From contig JAANBB010000330.1 in the NCBI GenBank assembly GCA_014621425.1, positions 1 to 46,198 on the forward strand: 46,198 bases of DNA, in the 5' to 3' direction. Source of the stretch: Cylindrodendrum hubeiense (lineage: Eukaryota; Ascomycota; Sordariomycetes; Hypocreales; Nectriaceae). How positions within the stretch are numbered: position 1 is the first letter of the stretch; every line of letters starts with the position of its first letter. Position numbers and translations under genes: made by a program. Below, in pieces: positions 34,501 through 44,786 of this stretch. Under the pieces are notes generated by a model. That model made no database searches. It worked only from the letters and a program-made list of their open reading frames with translations, and was not told where the DNA came from.

Positions 34501-37500
34501 TCACGGAGCATCAAACCTGGTTGAGGGCATCATGATCAGGGCTAGGTGGCGACCGCTCGATAGCCTGGGAACAAACGCCGATCTTTCCATAACTTGGATC
34601 ATGACCTGTCGCGGTTGCGCGTTATACTTTGTTGGCGGCCGCGTACAAATGACCCCATCAATTGACTTCCCGACTTGCTGCAGGTCTCGGCGCGATGCTG
34701 AGACGGAGCCGACGCCGGAGATGGAGTGTTCACGAGCACACGGACAACCCACAGACAGGAGAGAGTCGGACACATGCAAGGTGAGGTTGGGTTGGATAGA
34801 GAGGGTAGAGCGCCATCGGGAGAGGCGACATCATCGTCCCTGGCAGAATCCCAATAAGTCCCGGGATACCCCCTTACGGCTGCTGCTGATAATTTAATCG
34901 AAGCCGCTGTGGAGTGGGCGACGCAGGGCTCAAGCAGCGGCCATCTGGGGTACAGCGCTGGATGACCGGGCGTGCATATGTGCCATTGCCGTGCATTGAT
35001 GACCCTCAGGCCTCCTGGCCCCGGGTTGATATCATCTGGTATGGATGTCAGGATGTCAGGATGTCTGTGGGTGACGTTTTTTTAGTCCGTGCCATTCCGT
35101 TGGTCATGTCGCCGTGCGTGTCGTCGTGAGATAAAGTAATGAAACGGCATTGCAGCCTTTCAATCAATACTCGGAGCAAATCTGAACTCCGGATGTCGTC
35201 CGCCCTCCCCTTGCAAATTGGGGGATGTGATAACCGGAGCAGGCGAAGAATCCAGAAATCGCATGCACACTACTACGTAGCAACTGCGGCTTCTTCGGTG
35301 CTGCCGGGCAAGGCTGTGAGATGTGATCCATGGATTACCGAATGACGGATGTGATATATCAGGATAAGATGATAAGATTGGCTGAGACCTGCGTCGGTTG
35401 ACGTTGATCCTGACCATAGCCCCCTGCCGTGGGACTCGCTTCCACCCATGGCTCCCACATCGTACCTGACATACAGTATGGAGAATCGCCGCATCACATC
35501 CGTAAAGCATGGCCTCGCATTACACATGTGTTATTTTCATACCACGCCAAGATTGGCATGGCAGGCCGTGCTGGATCGAACCGAAGTGTGGTGGCCCTTG
35601 GTCTTGGTGTCATTGAGCCCTTGTTGGTGTCCTATAAGACCGCGGTAGCAGCAGGGAGAAGTGGTACGTGCTTGCTGGCGCTCAGAGACATCAGTAGCTT
35701 GCCCATACGATATTAGAGTCCCAATCTGTTGGGCCTTGACCTTGCTCATTCCGGTAGAGCCTTGGGAGTTTCGAGGCAATTGAGGATACGCCAGGGCGAC
35801 CGGGGAGGGGGGGGGAGGGGGGGCACTGGAGATTCGTTGACATGGAATTCCAACATTGCTTTTGCTAAACACCTGGGAAACACGAGCCCTCCCGGCAGGT
35901 GAGCCGATGCTGACTTCTGGCTCCAGGGGAAGATGCACAAGCACTCTCAAATCTCAGGCCACGTTCGGGTTGGCAGACGGCCGTTGGAGCGTTCAACGCC
36001 GTTTGATCGACAGAACCAAGAGGGGCACAGCGACGCACAGGTGACTGCTCAAGAGAGTTATGGATTCGGAGCATGGCTAACAAACCATGTGCCATCTGCA
36101 CGTGTGCGGCGGGCGAACTGTTCTTGCTTGTTCGCGCAATGTGAAATGCGAAGCGACAAGGCTCAGGCCGCAGAGGCTGCACAAGGTACCAGGCATATCC
36201 CTTGTGAACTCGTGTTGTGTGAGTGCTTGTGGAAAGATGCCTCGACTGCATCGGGTGGGATCAACCAGGAGGAAATTGCAGGCCCCAGAAGAGACCGGGC
36301 TCGCTATTGGATCCGCTCCTAGGGAAATCCCAGAGGGAATCCTTGGGAGGTTTAGCGGCTCTAGCGGGGCGTCCAGGGGAGCTCTCCCGGAGAGTGCTCT
36401 ACTACGTAGTATGCCCTCGATTGGGCTCCCCTGAAGCTTGCGAGTGCCTAGAACTAATCGCCTCAGGCAAAAAAGGACGACCAAAAGCCACTATGGACCT
36501 GCCTCAACAGCCCTTAGTTGGACTCCACGTAACTGGACCATGTCCGCTACCCTCGTTTCAACATCCCCACCTCCTTACAGAAACGCGCCCAAAGCACAAA
36601 TGCCACAAACACGCGCTCCGTCACTTGTCTGTCTGGCTGTCTCTCTCTCTCGCTGTGGATGCCGGGACTGACCTCCAAGGATACCAGCTGCCAGTGGGTG
36701 GAGAGCCAGGGGGCGAGGCCCCGGGGACCCGGTCTATCACAGTCAAGTCGACCAACTTAAGTACGGTAGGCTAGGCTAGCACAGGCCAAGCCCCTTGTCC
36801 GTCGAGTAGAATCGAGAGATGGGCGCCGCTGCGGCCGAGGACAGGAAACGAGAAACGGGAAACAAGAGACGAGAGACATGACGGCACGGGACTCGGATCA
36901 AATCAAAACAAGTCGAATCACGGGCGTCGTTGAAGACGGCCTAAGATCAACAAATGTGCCATCTGGCAAGTGTGTGAGCAACTTGGTTGGATATCCATTG
37001 CGACTTCACTCAAGCCTCGTGTGAGTAGTCGAGTTGTGATATCCCCCAACCAACTCTTGTTGCCCTCTCCTTTTGCCCTTGTTGGTATCCCATCTCCGCG
37101 TCGCCCCCACTCTCCCCCTCCATCTCCAATCGTCAGTCATCAAGCCTCGTCGACCCTTAATCAAACAGCCATGCCCATCCTCTCGGGTCTCCGGCTTCGC
37201 TCCACCTTCCCGCGCCGCGCCCAACGAGCCCACATCCTTTGGCCTCACTCTACTGGGGCCCATGTCCAATGTCCTCTGCCCCCTGTAGTCTCCGCCAGTA
37301 CGTACCGGACTCTTTAGACGTGGGTACTGACGCTACTACTGCATGTTCTTCGTCCTGCAGCTGTCGACTCTACCGGAGCTCTCTCTGTCTCCCCTCCACA
37401 GCTTTTCTCTTTGCTCGGCTTGTCCTGGTCTGGCTCTGGCGTGGTCTGCGACGACGAACGCCCATCCAAGTGGATACATAACAGGGTCCTAGGTCTCTGC

Positions 37501-38709
37501 GCCCGCGCATGCTCTGATCGCCTTTTGGCACCTCTCGTTTCCCGCGTCATCTCTTCTACCATAGCAGAAACCTCCTACTCCTGCACCTCATCCTCCTTTC
37601 CTTCCCTCTCTTTCCCAAAGTCGCTTCATTTCGGCCTGGACTGGTGCTGGTGCTGGTGCTGCTTCTTGTTACCGCTTTGCGCCTCTCGGACCCCATCACC
37701 CACGACGACTACTTTTGCTTCTCATACACGTCTCGTCGCACCGTATCCTTCGCGAGGGGCCATGACGCACCGATTGCCTGGAAGCCGTGAGTGACGAGGT
37801 TGGACTGCAACGCTAAATTGTCCGCGCTTTTCTCTTGGTGAGTTACTCGGGCCATTGCGCAGACCGTGATACCTCTGGCGCGACTACCAACCCGCTCTTT
37901 TGCTGTCATTGTACACCGTTCCCGTCAGGGTCCGCGCACTGCAATGGCGCATTTCCTACGAGGGCGTGGCTGACATCTATGCAGCTTTGCGAATTTGTCC
38001 TTGATCCGTATCTTTGTCTTGGGTGGCCGATACCCATCCAGCTTTCCTTCATATGCCCTGTTGATACAACGACTTCAACCAAGGTTGCATCCAATTGTCT
38101 GGACCTTTGGATCTCACTTACACGAACCCGAACAACGCACCTTGCACCACGAACCCTCGACCTCGTTAGTCTACCATCGACGTAGACTCCGCACGGCCGA
38201 TCTCTAAGTGCATTGACTTGCCCACGATCTTACCCATCGCCAACCCCGTCTCTTTTTTACTTTTCCGTCGTTTCAGAATCGGGTATTTCTGAATACTTAC
38301 ATATACAATTCTCTCAAAGGCACAGCCTCTGCATTCCGGACTTCCAAGACTGTCGAGTCACTTTCCCTGTAAGGCCACCCAATACCAGCTCCGCCCCGCA
38401 TCCATTGGAGCTTCCTCAGGAGATCCTTGTGCATGCCGGACACGTTGCTTTTGCAGGATTCTGACCTTGAGCGGGGAACAGTCCTTCATTGATATAAGGT
38501 CGGATCAACGGAGACGTTTTCTGTCATTCCTGGGATTGTCAGCTTGCAGGTACAAGGCCCACCTCGGTCGCATATTGCTTTGTTACGCACAGCGTGTCTT
38601 GCGCCGAAACGACCGGCTTCTGTCTGTCGAATTAAGGCCACCCTTGGTCATCAACAATTTCGATTACATCGGCGACATCATTCAGATTTGAAAGCATTCA
38701 TCCGTCAAG
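31575..38709. other. 7.1-kb region upstream of NUM1/apsA
   Basis: About 31.6-33.2 kb is comparatively AT-rich and repeat-poor; from about 33.2 kb it is mixed. A G-rich run lies at 35802-35823 and GGATGTCA x3 at about 35042-35062. Pyrimidine-rich blocks from about 37.05 to 37.7 kb probably mark the NUM1 transcription start and a long leader. Candidate leader splice signals are a GTAAGG at 38369 with a TTTTGCAG ending at 38458. Open frames up to about 184 codons are not protein-like; one at 34155-34514 (minus) begins plausibly but has no family I know. No tRNA or transposon is recognised. Confidence 0.5.
35802..35823 (+). repeat. Long G-run with two A interruptions (potential G-quadruplex)
   Basis: Runs of 4, 9 and 7 G residues are separated by single A bases on the plus strand. 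This is enough for an intramolecular G-quadruplex in principle; no function can be assigned. Confidence 0.6.
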
Positions 38710-41700
38710 ATGGGTGCCTGGGAGACAGATGACGAGTACCTGACCGGTCCAGCGGCAACGTCGCTCCCAACGCCGCAGGACACGCCATATCGAACTCCCT
38801 CAAGAACCTCGAGAAGATCCCGACGTTCAATTACCCCGCCTGGCAAGGGTACTTCGCCACCCCCAATGCCCAGCGAAAAGGGCTCCAAAAGATCATCCAG
38901 AGATATCACGATGGATGAGACCATCAGCATTTTGGATCCTCGACGATTCACACCCACACTCCATGCTAACCTGGTATCCGAGATTCTGAACCTTCGTCGA
39001 GACCAAGAAGAGAAGCTTCGCCAGATTGAGACGCTGGAATCGGCTCTTCACACAACAAGAGAGGAGCGAGAGACGCTTCAGGAAAACCTGGTCAACACAG
39101 GCAAAGAGAGTCGATCTCTAAAGCGACAACTGTCTCTCTTGGAGGGCGGGACATCATCTGCTCTGGGCGAATTGGCTCGGGAAAGGGACGATGCCGTTGA
39201 ATCGATTGCCGATGTCAGGAAGCGACTAGATTCTGCCCAAAAGAAGATTCGAAACCAAGAGGACGATTCCCAGAGAGTACATGATCTCTTGGCGCAGGAG
39301 AAGGACAATTGGGAGGAAGAGAAGCGCAAGTATGAGCGCAAGATTCATGTCGCGGAGAGTCGTCTCAAACTCGTCCTGGACGAGGTCGCCGCATACCAAG
39401 CAGCCCAAGCTCAGAACGGCGGGGCTGGCCATGAAAGTGAAGTGGAAGAGAGTGGCCGGGAAAATGATGCGGCGAGCGTTAGAACGATGAGCATGACCAA
39501 CAGCGTCCGCTTTTCCTTCATGAACGGGCCGGGATCTATGAGACCCAACGGTCACTCGCTTGCGGATGAGCTCAATTTCGAGGACGAGGACGAACAGAGT
39601 GACTTCGACGGCCGCGAAAGCGCTTTATCCAACCACAACCCCTATGCTCATGCTCGCAATATGAGCCGGGAGAGTGTTATCAACCGATTGCATCATCGCC
39701 GCAACCAGAGCTTGGAGAGTCTGAAGCGATCTGGAAGCGTGGTCAGGGGCAGACTTTTTATGAACCAGTCGGTTTTGGAAGCTCTTGAGGGCGAAGACGA
39801 GGAAGTCGAAACTCCTGTCCCCAAGGTTTCCTATACGGACACTGGAATCCAATTCTCGCCGCCTCCGTCGCCGAAGCTGCCAGTCGCGAAGCCTATGACG
39901 CCTGAGCCCTCTTTGTCTCGTGGCAAGTCACCCGATGTTGAGTGCTCCCCACGCGGAGATGGAGAAATCGAAGCGAACCAGCGCCGCAAGCGCGTTCACA
40001 TCGCCCGACCCTTGTCTATTGAGCCTGTCCCTCGCAAGCTCATGGTGTCTACCTCCTCGCAAACCCTCGAGGAGCCTCCTCTGACGCCTCCCAAGACCCC
40101 AAAGTCTCCCATGCGACCACCGCCACCACCACCGCCTCCTAAGGTCAAGAAGCCGTTGATGGTAACATCATCGATGCAAACCGACCCTCCTTCTCCACCT
40201 GCACGCAGTTTCGTGTTTCCTCCTATGCCTCCTTCCCCGCCGCCAATCCCCAGCATCAGTGTTCACCCGCCCACCAGTCGCCCTGCAAGCCCAAGAGAGC
40301 CTCGTTTGCCTCAATACTTTAAGGATTTTGGCTGTCAAGTCAGTCTTTCTTCGCCGGTTACCACCTGCGAAGCCGGAGTTCAGACAGAGGGTATCCAGAC
40401 CGATAAGCGCCTCGCTTTGCTCCCACCTCACCTGCAGCCATCCACCATTACGTCGCGACCAACCTCTCCCAACCCGCCGTCGCCCTTTGAGCCACCAAAG
40501 AACTTCACTCCTGTCCCTGGCAATGTGCCCCCGCGCAATCCACGTAGGTTGACGAATAGGCGGGACACGGGAGATATGCCATCCTCTCCCATCTCCCTTG
40601 CTGATTCCGACATGACACATGATGCGTACCCTGGTAACAACGATGACGGCCCTCTTTCCAGCCACAAGGCTCCGATGCGACGACCCCATCGCTTCAGCAG
40701 TCTCTTTGCTGGGTTTGATGGAGGCAGCTCCGATGAGGGAGATGAGTTTGGAGATATGGACCTGAGTGATTCGGAGTACCGCACTGCTCTGTCTGCACCT
40801 AGACCGAAGTCTATTTCAAGTCGGCCAGGCAAGCGCAGCTCGAATGGCACTACCACTACTAACGGGACTATTCCAACCTCACCTGAACAGATCACTGTCA
40901 GGCAGGTGTCTCGTGGCTCAATGAAGCCATTTGCGAACGAGCTTTACAATTTCTTCTCAGGCGATAAGGACGGCTCCAACCGAGCGTCTGTTTCTGCCAA
41001 GTCCGGCAGAGCTTTCGAGAAGAGCCCCGCGGCGATATCTTCCAACCGGGCGAGCGTTATGCGCAAGGCGGCAATGATCCAGAATGGTATTGCTAGTCAT
41101 CAGGGTCGATCGAGGAGCCCCAGTCTTCAGGATCCCAAGAACCCTCCCTTCCCGATTCCAACTCGGGCCAGCTCGAGGAAGCTTCCCTTCAGCTCGAGTG
41201 CTCCCAGCGATGGACAAAGAAGCCCTACTCGTGGAGAAAACTTCTTCCGCCGAGGAACTGGCCGTAGCCATCATCGAGCAGGTAGCATTAGAAAGGTCCG
41301 CTCTGCGGCCGCGCTTCCTCGCAATCAGCGACGTCGCAGACAGGGCAGCCGTTCCCCTCCCTTGTCCCCATCCACCGAGGCACCCGAAAGCCCTAGGCTT
41401 CCTCCCCTCCCAAGAAACGACATCACTACCCCTCGCAACCGTGCTCGGGGTAGTGATCAGTTCCGTCACCAGCATCAGCTGTCGGTAACTACAGCTAACA
41501 CAGCTATCACTGATAACACCACGAGCACCGACCCTCCATTCGTGGGCAATGGAGCTCAAAGCAATAGTGTGGTGGATGCGATTGCGCAGACGATGGTTGG
41601 AGAGTGGATGTTTAAGTATGTCCGCCGAAGGAAGTCGTTTGGAGTACCCGAGAGCAACAGTAAGGATGAGAACAGCAACGACCGCCACAAGAGATGGGTG

Positions 41701-42855
41701 TGGCTCGCACCGTATGAACGGGCCATCCTCTGGAGCAGCAAGCAGCCGTCGTCTGGCAGCGCCCTGATGGGCAAGACCGGCAGAAAACGTAAGTGGTTCG
41801 CCCTCGCCCGTCCGTTACTGGGATCGCTGACGAAATCAGTCACGATTCAATCCGTGCTTGATGTGAAGGACGACAACGCCGCCCCCAAGGGCTCGCCGCC
41901 GCTATTCAACCGGTCGATTTTGATACTTACTCCGCAGAGAGCCCTGAAGTTTACGGCTACATCTGCTGATAGACATTACATTTGGCTGACGGCCTTGTCG
42001 TTCCTGGCACACTCATCGCAGGCAGTCCCTGAGATAGTCTCGGCTCCACCGCCGCCGGAACAGCTGGCACCGCTGCCAGATTTTGATATCCCCCGGACGA
42101 AGTTTAAGCGATCTGGTATTAGGGACTCAATTCGACTGGCCAAGGGGCGAACACACGTACCCAAAGCTGCCACTCCAAGCATCCCGAGCATACCCAGCGC
42201 ACCTTCTTCCCAGATGGGCGATTTGACCCCTTTCCCTCTCGCGGACTCTGTGGGCGGCAGCATGGCTCCCAACCACTCCCGAGAAGATTCAGTCGATGCC
42301 GCTGAGCCCCCCTTTATCCCCCGTTTCCACGATCGAAACGGCCCGACGTCGGCCCATGTCCGAAAGCGAAGTAACACAGGAGGACATGTACCACCTCCCC
42401 TTTCTTTCCGCGGCTTCTCTGGCCCTGCTGGAGGTGTTCATCATGCTCCCACCAACAGCACCGCAGGAAACAGTATCGGCACTGCTGGGTCTTCCGACAT
42501 CTACCAGTCTCAGGCGTCGAGCGCCGGCACATGGCCTATGAGCCAAGCCGTCTCCGTAAGGACTTCAGAGGCTTCCTCACGGCCTGGTAACTTTTTCGAT
42601 GCTATCGGCACCGTACGGATGGAGGCTTTCATTAGCCCCCTCGCACCCACAGGGTTTGGCGACTTCCCCAATGAGCAGGATGAATTCCGACAGGAGGTTC
42701 GGAGACGGAGCAAAGAGCATCGAAGGAGACAGAGCCGAAGTCGACGGGGCAGCTACAACTCTCGAGGCACTCGTGGCACCGATGACTACTACAATGGGAG
42801 CCGAACCGCGGGCGAAGAAGACTTCTTCCGAGACGACCCTTTCAAGGGGTTCTAG
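38710..42855 (+). CDS. apsA: Num1/ApsA-type cortical nuclear-migration protein with C-terminal PH domain
   Basis: Num1/ApsA anchors dynein at the cell cortex and is needed for nuclear migration and positioning. The reading frame is continuous for 1381 codons, but an in-frame 51-nt intron is likely at 41789-41839 (donor GTAAGT, branch CTGAC, acceptor TCAG), giving 1364 residues. Residues about 70-235 form a coiled coil, including the block RFTPTLHANLVSEILNLRRD. A Pro/Ser-rich middle follows, with a polyproline run at about 470-477 and six GIQ/SQT/MQT peptides at 377-566. The PH domain characteristic of Num1/Mcp5 proteins starts near 952 (VVDAIAQTMVGEWMFKYVRR) and continues through WVWLAPYERAILW, IQSVLDV and RHYIWLTALSFLA. 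The tail is Arg/Ser-rich. The start ATG has A at -3 (GTCAAGATGG). The 64-residue tandem repeats of yeast Num1 are absent. Confidence 0.92.
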   Translation: MGAWETDDEYLTGPAATSLPTPQDTPYRTPSRTSRRSRRSITPPGKGTSPPPMPSEKGSKRSSRDITMDETISILDPRRFTPTLHANLVSEILNLRRDQEEKLRQIETLESALHTTREERETLQENLVNTGKESRSLKRQLSLLEGGTSSALGELARERDDAVESIADVRKRLDSAQKKIRNQEDDSQRVHDLLAQEKDNWEEEKRKYERKIHVAESRLKLVLDEVAAYQAAQAQNGGAGHESEVEESGRENDAASVRTMSMTNSVRFSFMNGPGSMRPNGHSLADELNFEDEDEQSDFDGRESALSNHNPYAHARNMSRESVINRLHHRRNQSLESLKRSGSVVRGRLFMNQSVLEALEGEDEEVETPVPKVSYTDTGIQFSPPPSPKLPVAKPMTPEPSLSRGKSPDVECSPRGDGEIEANQRRKRVHIARPLSIEPVPRKLMVSTSSQTLEEPPLTPPKTPKSPMRPPPPPPPPKVKKPLMVTSSMQTDPPSPPARSFVFPPMPPSPPPIPSISVHPPTSRPASPREPRLPQYFKDFGCQVSLSSPVTTCEAGVQTEGIQTDKRLALLPPHLQPSTITSRPTSPNPPSPFEPPKNFTPVPGNVPPRNPRRLTNRRDTGDMPSSPISLADSDMTHDAYPGNNDDGPLSSHKAPMRRPHRFSSLFAGFDGGSSDEGDEFGDMDLSDSEYRTALSAPRPKSISSRPGKRSSNGTTTTNGTIPTSPEQITVRQVSRGSMKPFANELYNFFSGDKDGSNRASVSAKSGRAFEKSPAAISSNRASVMRKAAMIQNGIASHQGRSRSPSLQDPKNPPFPIPTRASSRKLPFSSSAPSDGQRSPTRGENFFRRGTGRSHHRAGSIRKVRSAAALPRNQRRRRQGSRSPPLSPSTEAPESPRLPPLPRNDITTPRNRARGSDQFRHQHQLSVTTANTAITDNTTSTDPPFVGNGAQSNSVVDAIAQTMVGEWMFKYVRRRKSFGVPESNSKDENSNDRHKRWVWLAPYERAILWSSKQPSSGSALMGKTGRKRKWFALARPLLGSLTKSVTIQSVLDVKDDNAAPKGSPPLFNRSILILTPQRALKFTATSADRHYIWLTALSFLAHSSQAVPEIVSAPPPPEQLAPLPDFDIPRTKFKRSGIRDSIRLAKGRTHVPKAATPSIPSIPSAPSSQMGDLTPFPLADSVGGSMAPNHSREDSVDAAEPPFIPRFHDRNGPTSAHVRKRSNTGGHVPPPLSFRGFSGPAGGVHHAPTNSTAGNSIGTAGSSDIYQSQASSAGTWPMSQAVSVRTSEASSRPGNFFDAIGTVRMEAFISPLAPTGFGDFPNEQDEFRQEVRRRSKEHRRRQSRSRRGSYNSRGTRGTDDYYNGSRTAGEEDFFRDDPFKGF

Positions 42856-43734
42856 CTTCTGAGCCACGCCGCACACGCCTATGAGGGCTAGCATTGTGCA
42901 TTTCTTTGAATCGTTTTGACAAGTCGGAGCAAGGAAAACTATATACCCTTTTTTCTGTAGATTATTTTGGGACTGGTTTTTGTTTATCTCGGCCTTCGGG
43001 TTGGCCCAGTTGACAATCTTGTGATGGGCGTGGTGTTTGGGCGTTTTTGATTTTCGATTTTCGATTTAGCACAAAGGAAAAGAAGAAGAATAGGATTCCA
43101 GAATTGTGGGACTCATGGTGGAGGAAGCTGTCATGGATGACGACAGCGAGGTGTTGGTGGATGGAGGAGGATTTACCTGAACAGATATTTTGCGTGGAAT
43201 ATCACTAAGCTGATAATCAAAACAGAATTCCGGGTCATAGACCGCGGATTTTGCTCGTCTCTTGGAACCGGTCCACTCTCCTTAATTAAATAGCCGTAGA
43301 TAGGAAATCAAATGAAACTCTACCCCCCCTAAGATGGGGGGTCTGCTTTTAAGATGTAATTGCGTGCCATCGTCATAATGTCAGTGAAGTTTGAAGGTTG
43401 CCAGCTCTGGTTGTTGCACTCTAAACGTTAGAGCACGAAGAAAGGGGGAGGCGAGATAGACATCTGTCGTCTATAGAAGCCGTACTTGAAGTAATCGTGG
43501 GTGGTATGCGGACCTGGCCGGGTGGTGACGGACGCCGAGAGTCGGTTCTCCACTGTGTCTCGGCGCCGATGAAATTTCCCACTTGCAGCTACCGACCCCG
43601 CGATCCACCTCAGGACTCTTGAAGCTCCAAGTACCTCGCCACCGTCTGTTCTCTATTCAACCATTATTTACTACCGGCCTCATCTAGCCACAGTTCACCA
43701 CCCTCGTTTTCTTCCGCCTTCCATTTCTCGCAGC
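42856..43734. other. Spacer between NUM1/apsA and the OTU protease gene
   Basis: The left half is AT-rich with TTTTTG and GATTTTCG repeats, fitting the NUM1 3' UTR. The last 100 bp before 43735 are CT-rich, as in a leader. I see no gene. Confidence 0.4.
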
Positions 43735-44649
43735 ATGGAGCCCGCGGAGACGCTCGAGCAGCTCCAGGCCCGCCACCGGCGCGAGCTCAAGGACCTGCAG
43801 GGCCGCATCACGGGCAAGAAGAAGAACGCGACCAAGAAGACGCGCAAGGGCGTCAACGACGAGTGCGCCGAGATGGAGCGTGGCATGCGCAATCGACACG
43901 CCGCCGAGGTTGCCGCCCTGGGCTCCGGGACGAACGATGGCGAGAACGACGACGACGGGGACGAGCCGCCGACGGCAGATGGGGCAGAGGACAAGTTGGC
44001 CAAGGCAACGGAGAGCCTCAGCATATCTGAGAATGCGCCAGTACCCGCCGCTGAGGAGCAGCAACAGCAGCAGCCCGGAAAGAAGCGCAACCGCCAAAAG
44101 GACCGGCTGGCCCGTCGGGCTGCGGAGCAGGAAGCCGCCGCAGTCCAAGCTGAGGAAGAGGCGGCCAACATGACGGACCACCGCGCGCGCGAGAGCGAGT
44201 TCATGAAGAAGACGTTCGAGACCCACAGCCTTGTGCAAAAGGACATTATGCCTGACGGCCATTGCCTGTTCTCTGCCGTTGCAGACCAGCTGGGCCAGAA
44301 CGACATTCCCCTTGGCGGCGAGGGGGCCACCGAACCGGCCTACAAAACGGTGCGCCGGGCGGCGGCAACCTACATGTTGGAGCACGGGGACGACTTTGCT
44401 CCGTTCCTCGAAGAGAGCCTGGAGGCGTATACGCGCAAGATACAAAACACGGCCGAGTGGGGTGGCCAACTGGAGCTCATGGCTCTGGCGCGGCAGTACA
44501 AGGCCGAGATCCGGGTGGTGCAGGACGGACGGATGGAGCGCATCGGCGAGGACGAGGGCGCGGCGTCCGGGAAGACGCTATGGCTGGCCTACTACAGGCA
44601 CGGCTATGGGCTAGGGGAACACTATAATTCACTCCGGAAGGCGTCATGA
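43735..44649 (+). CDS. OTU2: OTU-domain cysteine protease (OTUD6/Otu2-like deubiquitinase)
   Basis: A single exon of 304 residues. An N-terminal charged helical region (1-150, with a Glu/Asp-rich centre, a Gln run at 109-113 and a basic KKRNRQKDRLARR block) precedes an OTU domain. Catalytic motif DGHCLF supplies Asp 174 and Cys 177, and the C-terminal motif GEHYNSL supplies His 296. This architecture matches yeast Otu2 and animal OTUD6B, which cleave ubiquitin chains and associate with ribosomes or translation factors. The start was chosen at MEPAETLEQLQARHRRELKDLQ, which matches the family N-terminus. It is convergent with the methyltransferase gene, with only 137 bp between stop codons. Confidence 0.92.
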   Translation: MEPAETLEQLQARHRRELKDLQGRITGKKKNATKKTRKGVNDECAEMERGMRNRHAAEVAALGSGTNDGENDDDGDEPPTADGAEDKLAKATESLSISENAPVPAAEEQQQQQPGKKRNRQKDRLARRAAEQEAAAVQAEEEAANMTDHRARESEFMKKTFETHSLVQKDIMPDGHCLFSAVADQLGQNDIPLGGEGATEPAYKTVRRAAATYMLEHGDDFAPFLEESLEAYTRKIQNTAEWGGQLELMALARQYKAEIRVVQDGRMERIGEDEGAASGKTLWLAYYRHGYGLGEHYNSLRKAS

Positions 44650-44786
44650 GGAAGACAAGATCAAAAAAAGGACTTTTAACTTTTATATATGTTTATGACG
44701 ATCATGTACGGTGGTTGGTTTGGTATCAGAGACAAGGAGAAGGGGGAGCAAAGGCTGCAGCAAAGCAGAAGCCGAAGCGCAAGGGA

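Noticed and set aside
33940..34514. Minus-strand frames, one beginning MMLRDASTCAKRVSRALVSG
   Set aside because: The first 50 residues look mildly protein-like, but no splice structure, family or continuation could be found, and the rest is low-quality sequence.
35565..35590. GGTTCGATCC on the minus strand, resembling a tRNA B box
   Set aside because: The flanking bases do not form a T-arm stem, and no D-arm, anticodon arm or acceptor stem is present.
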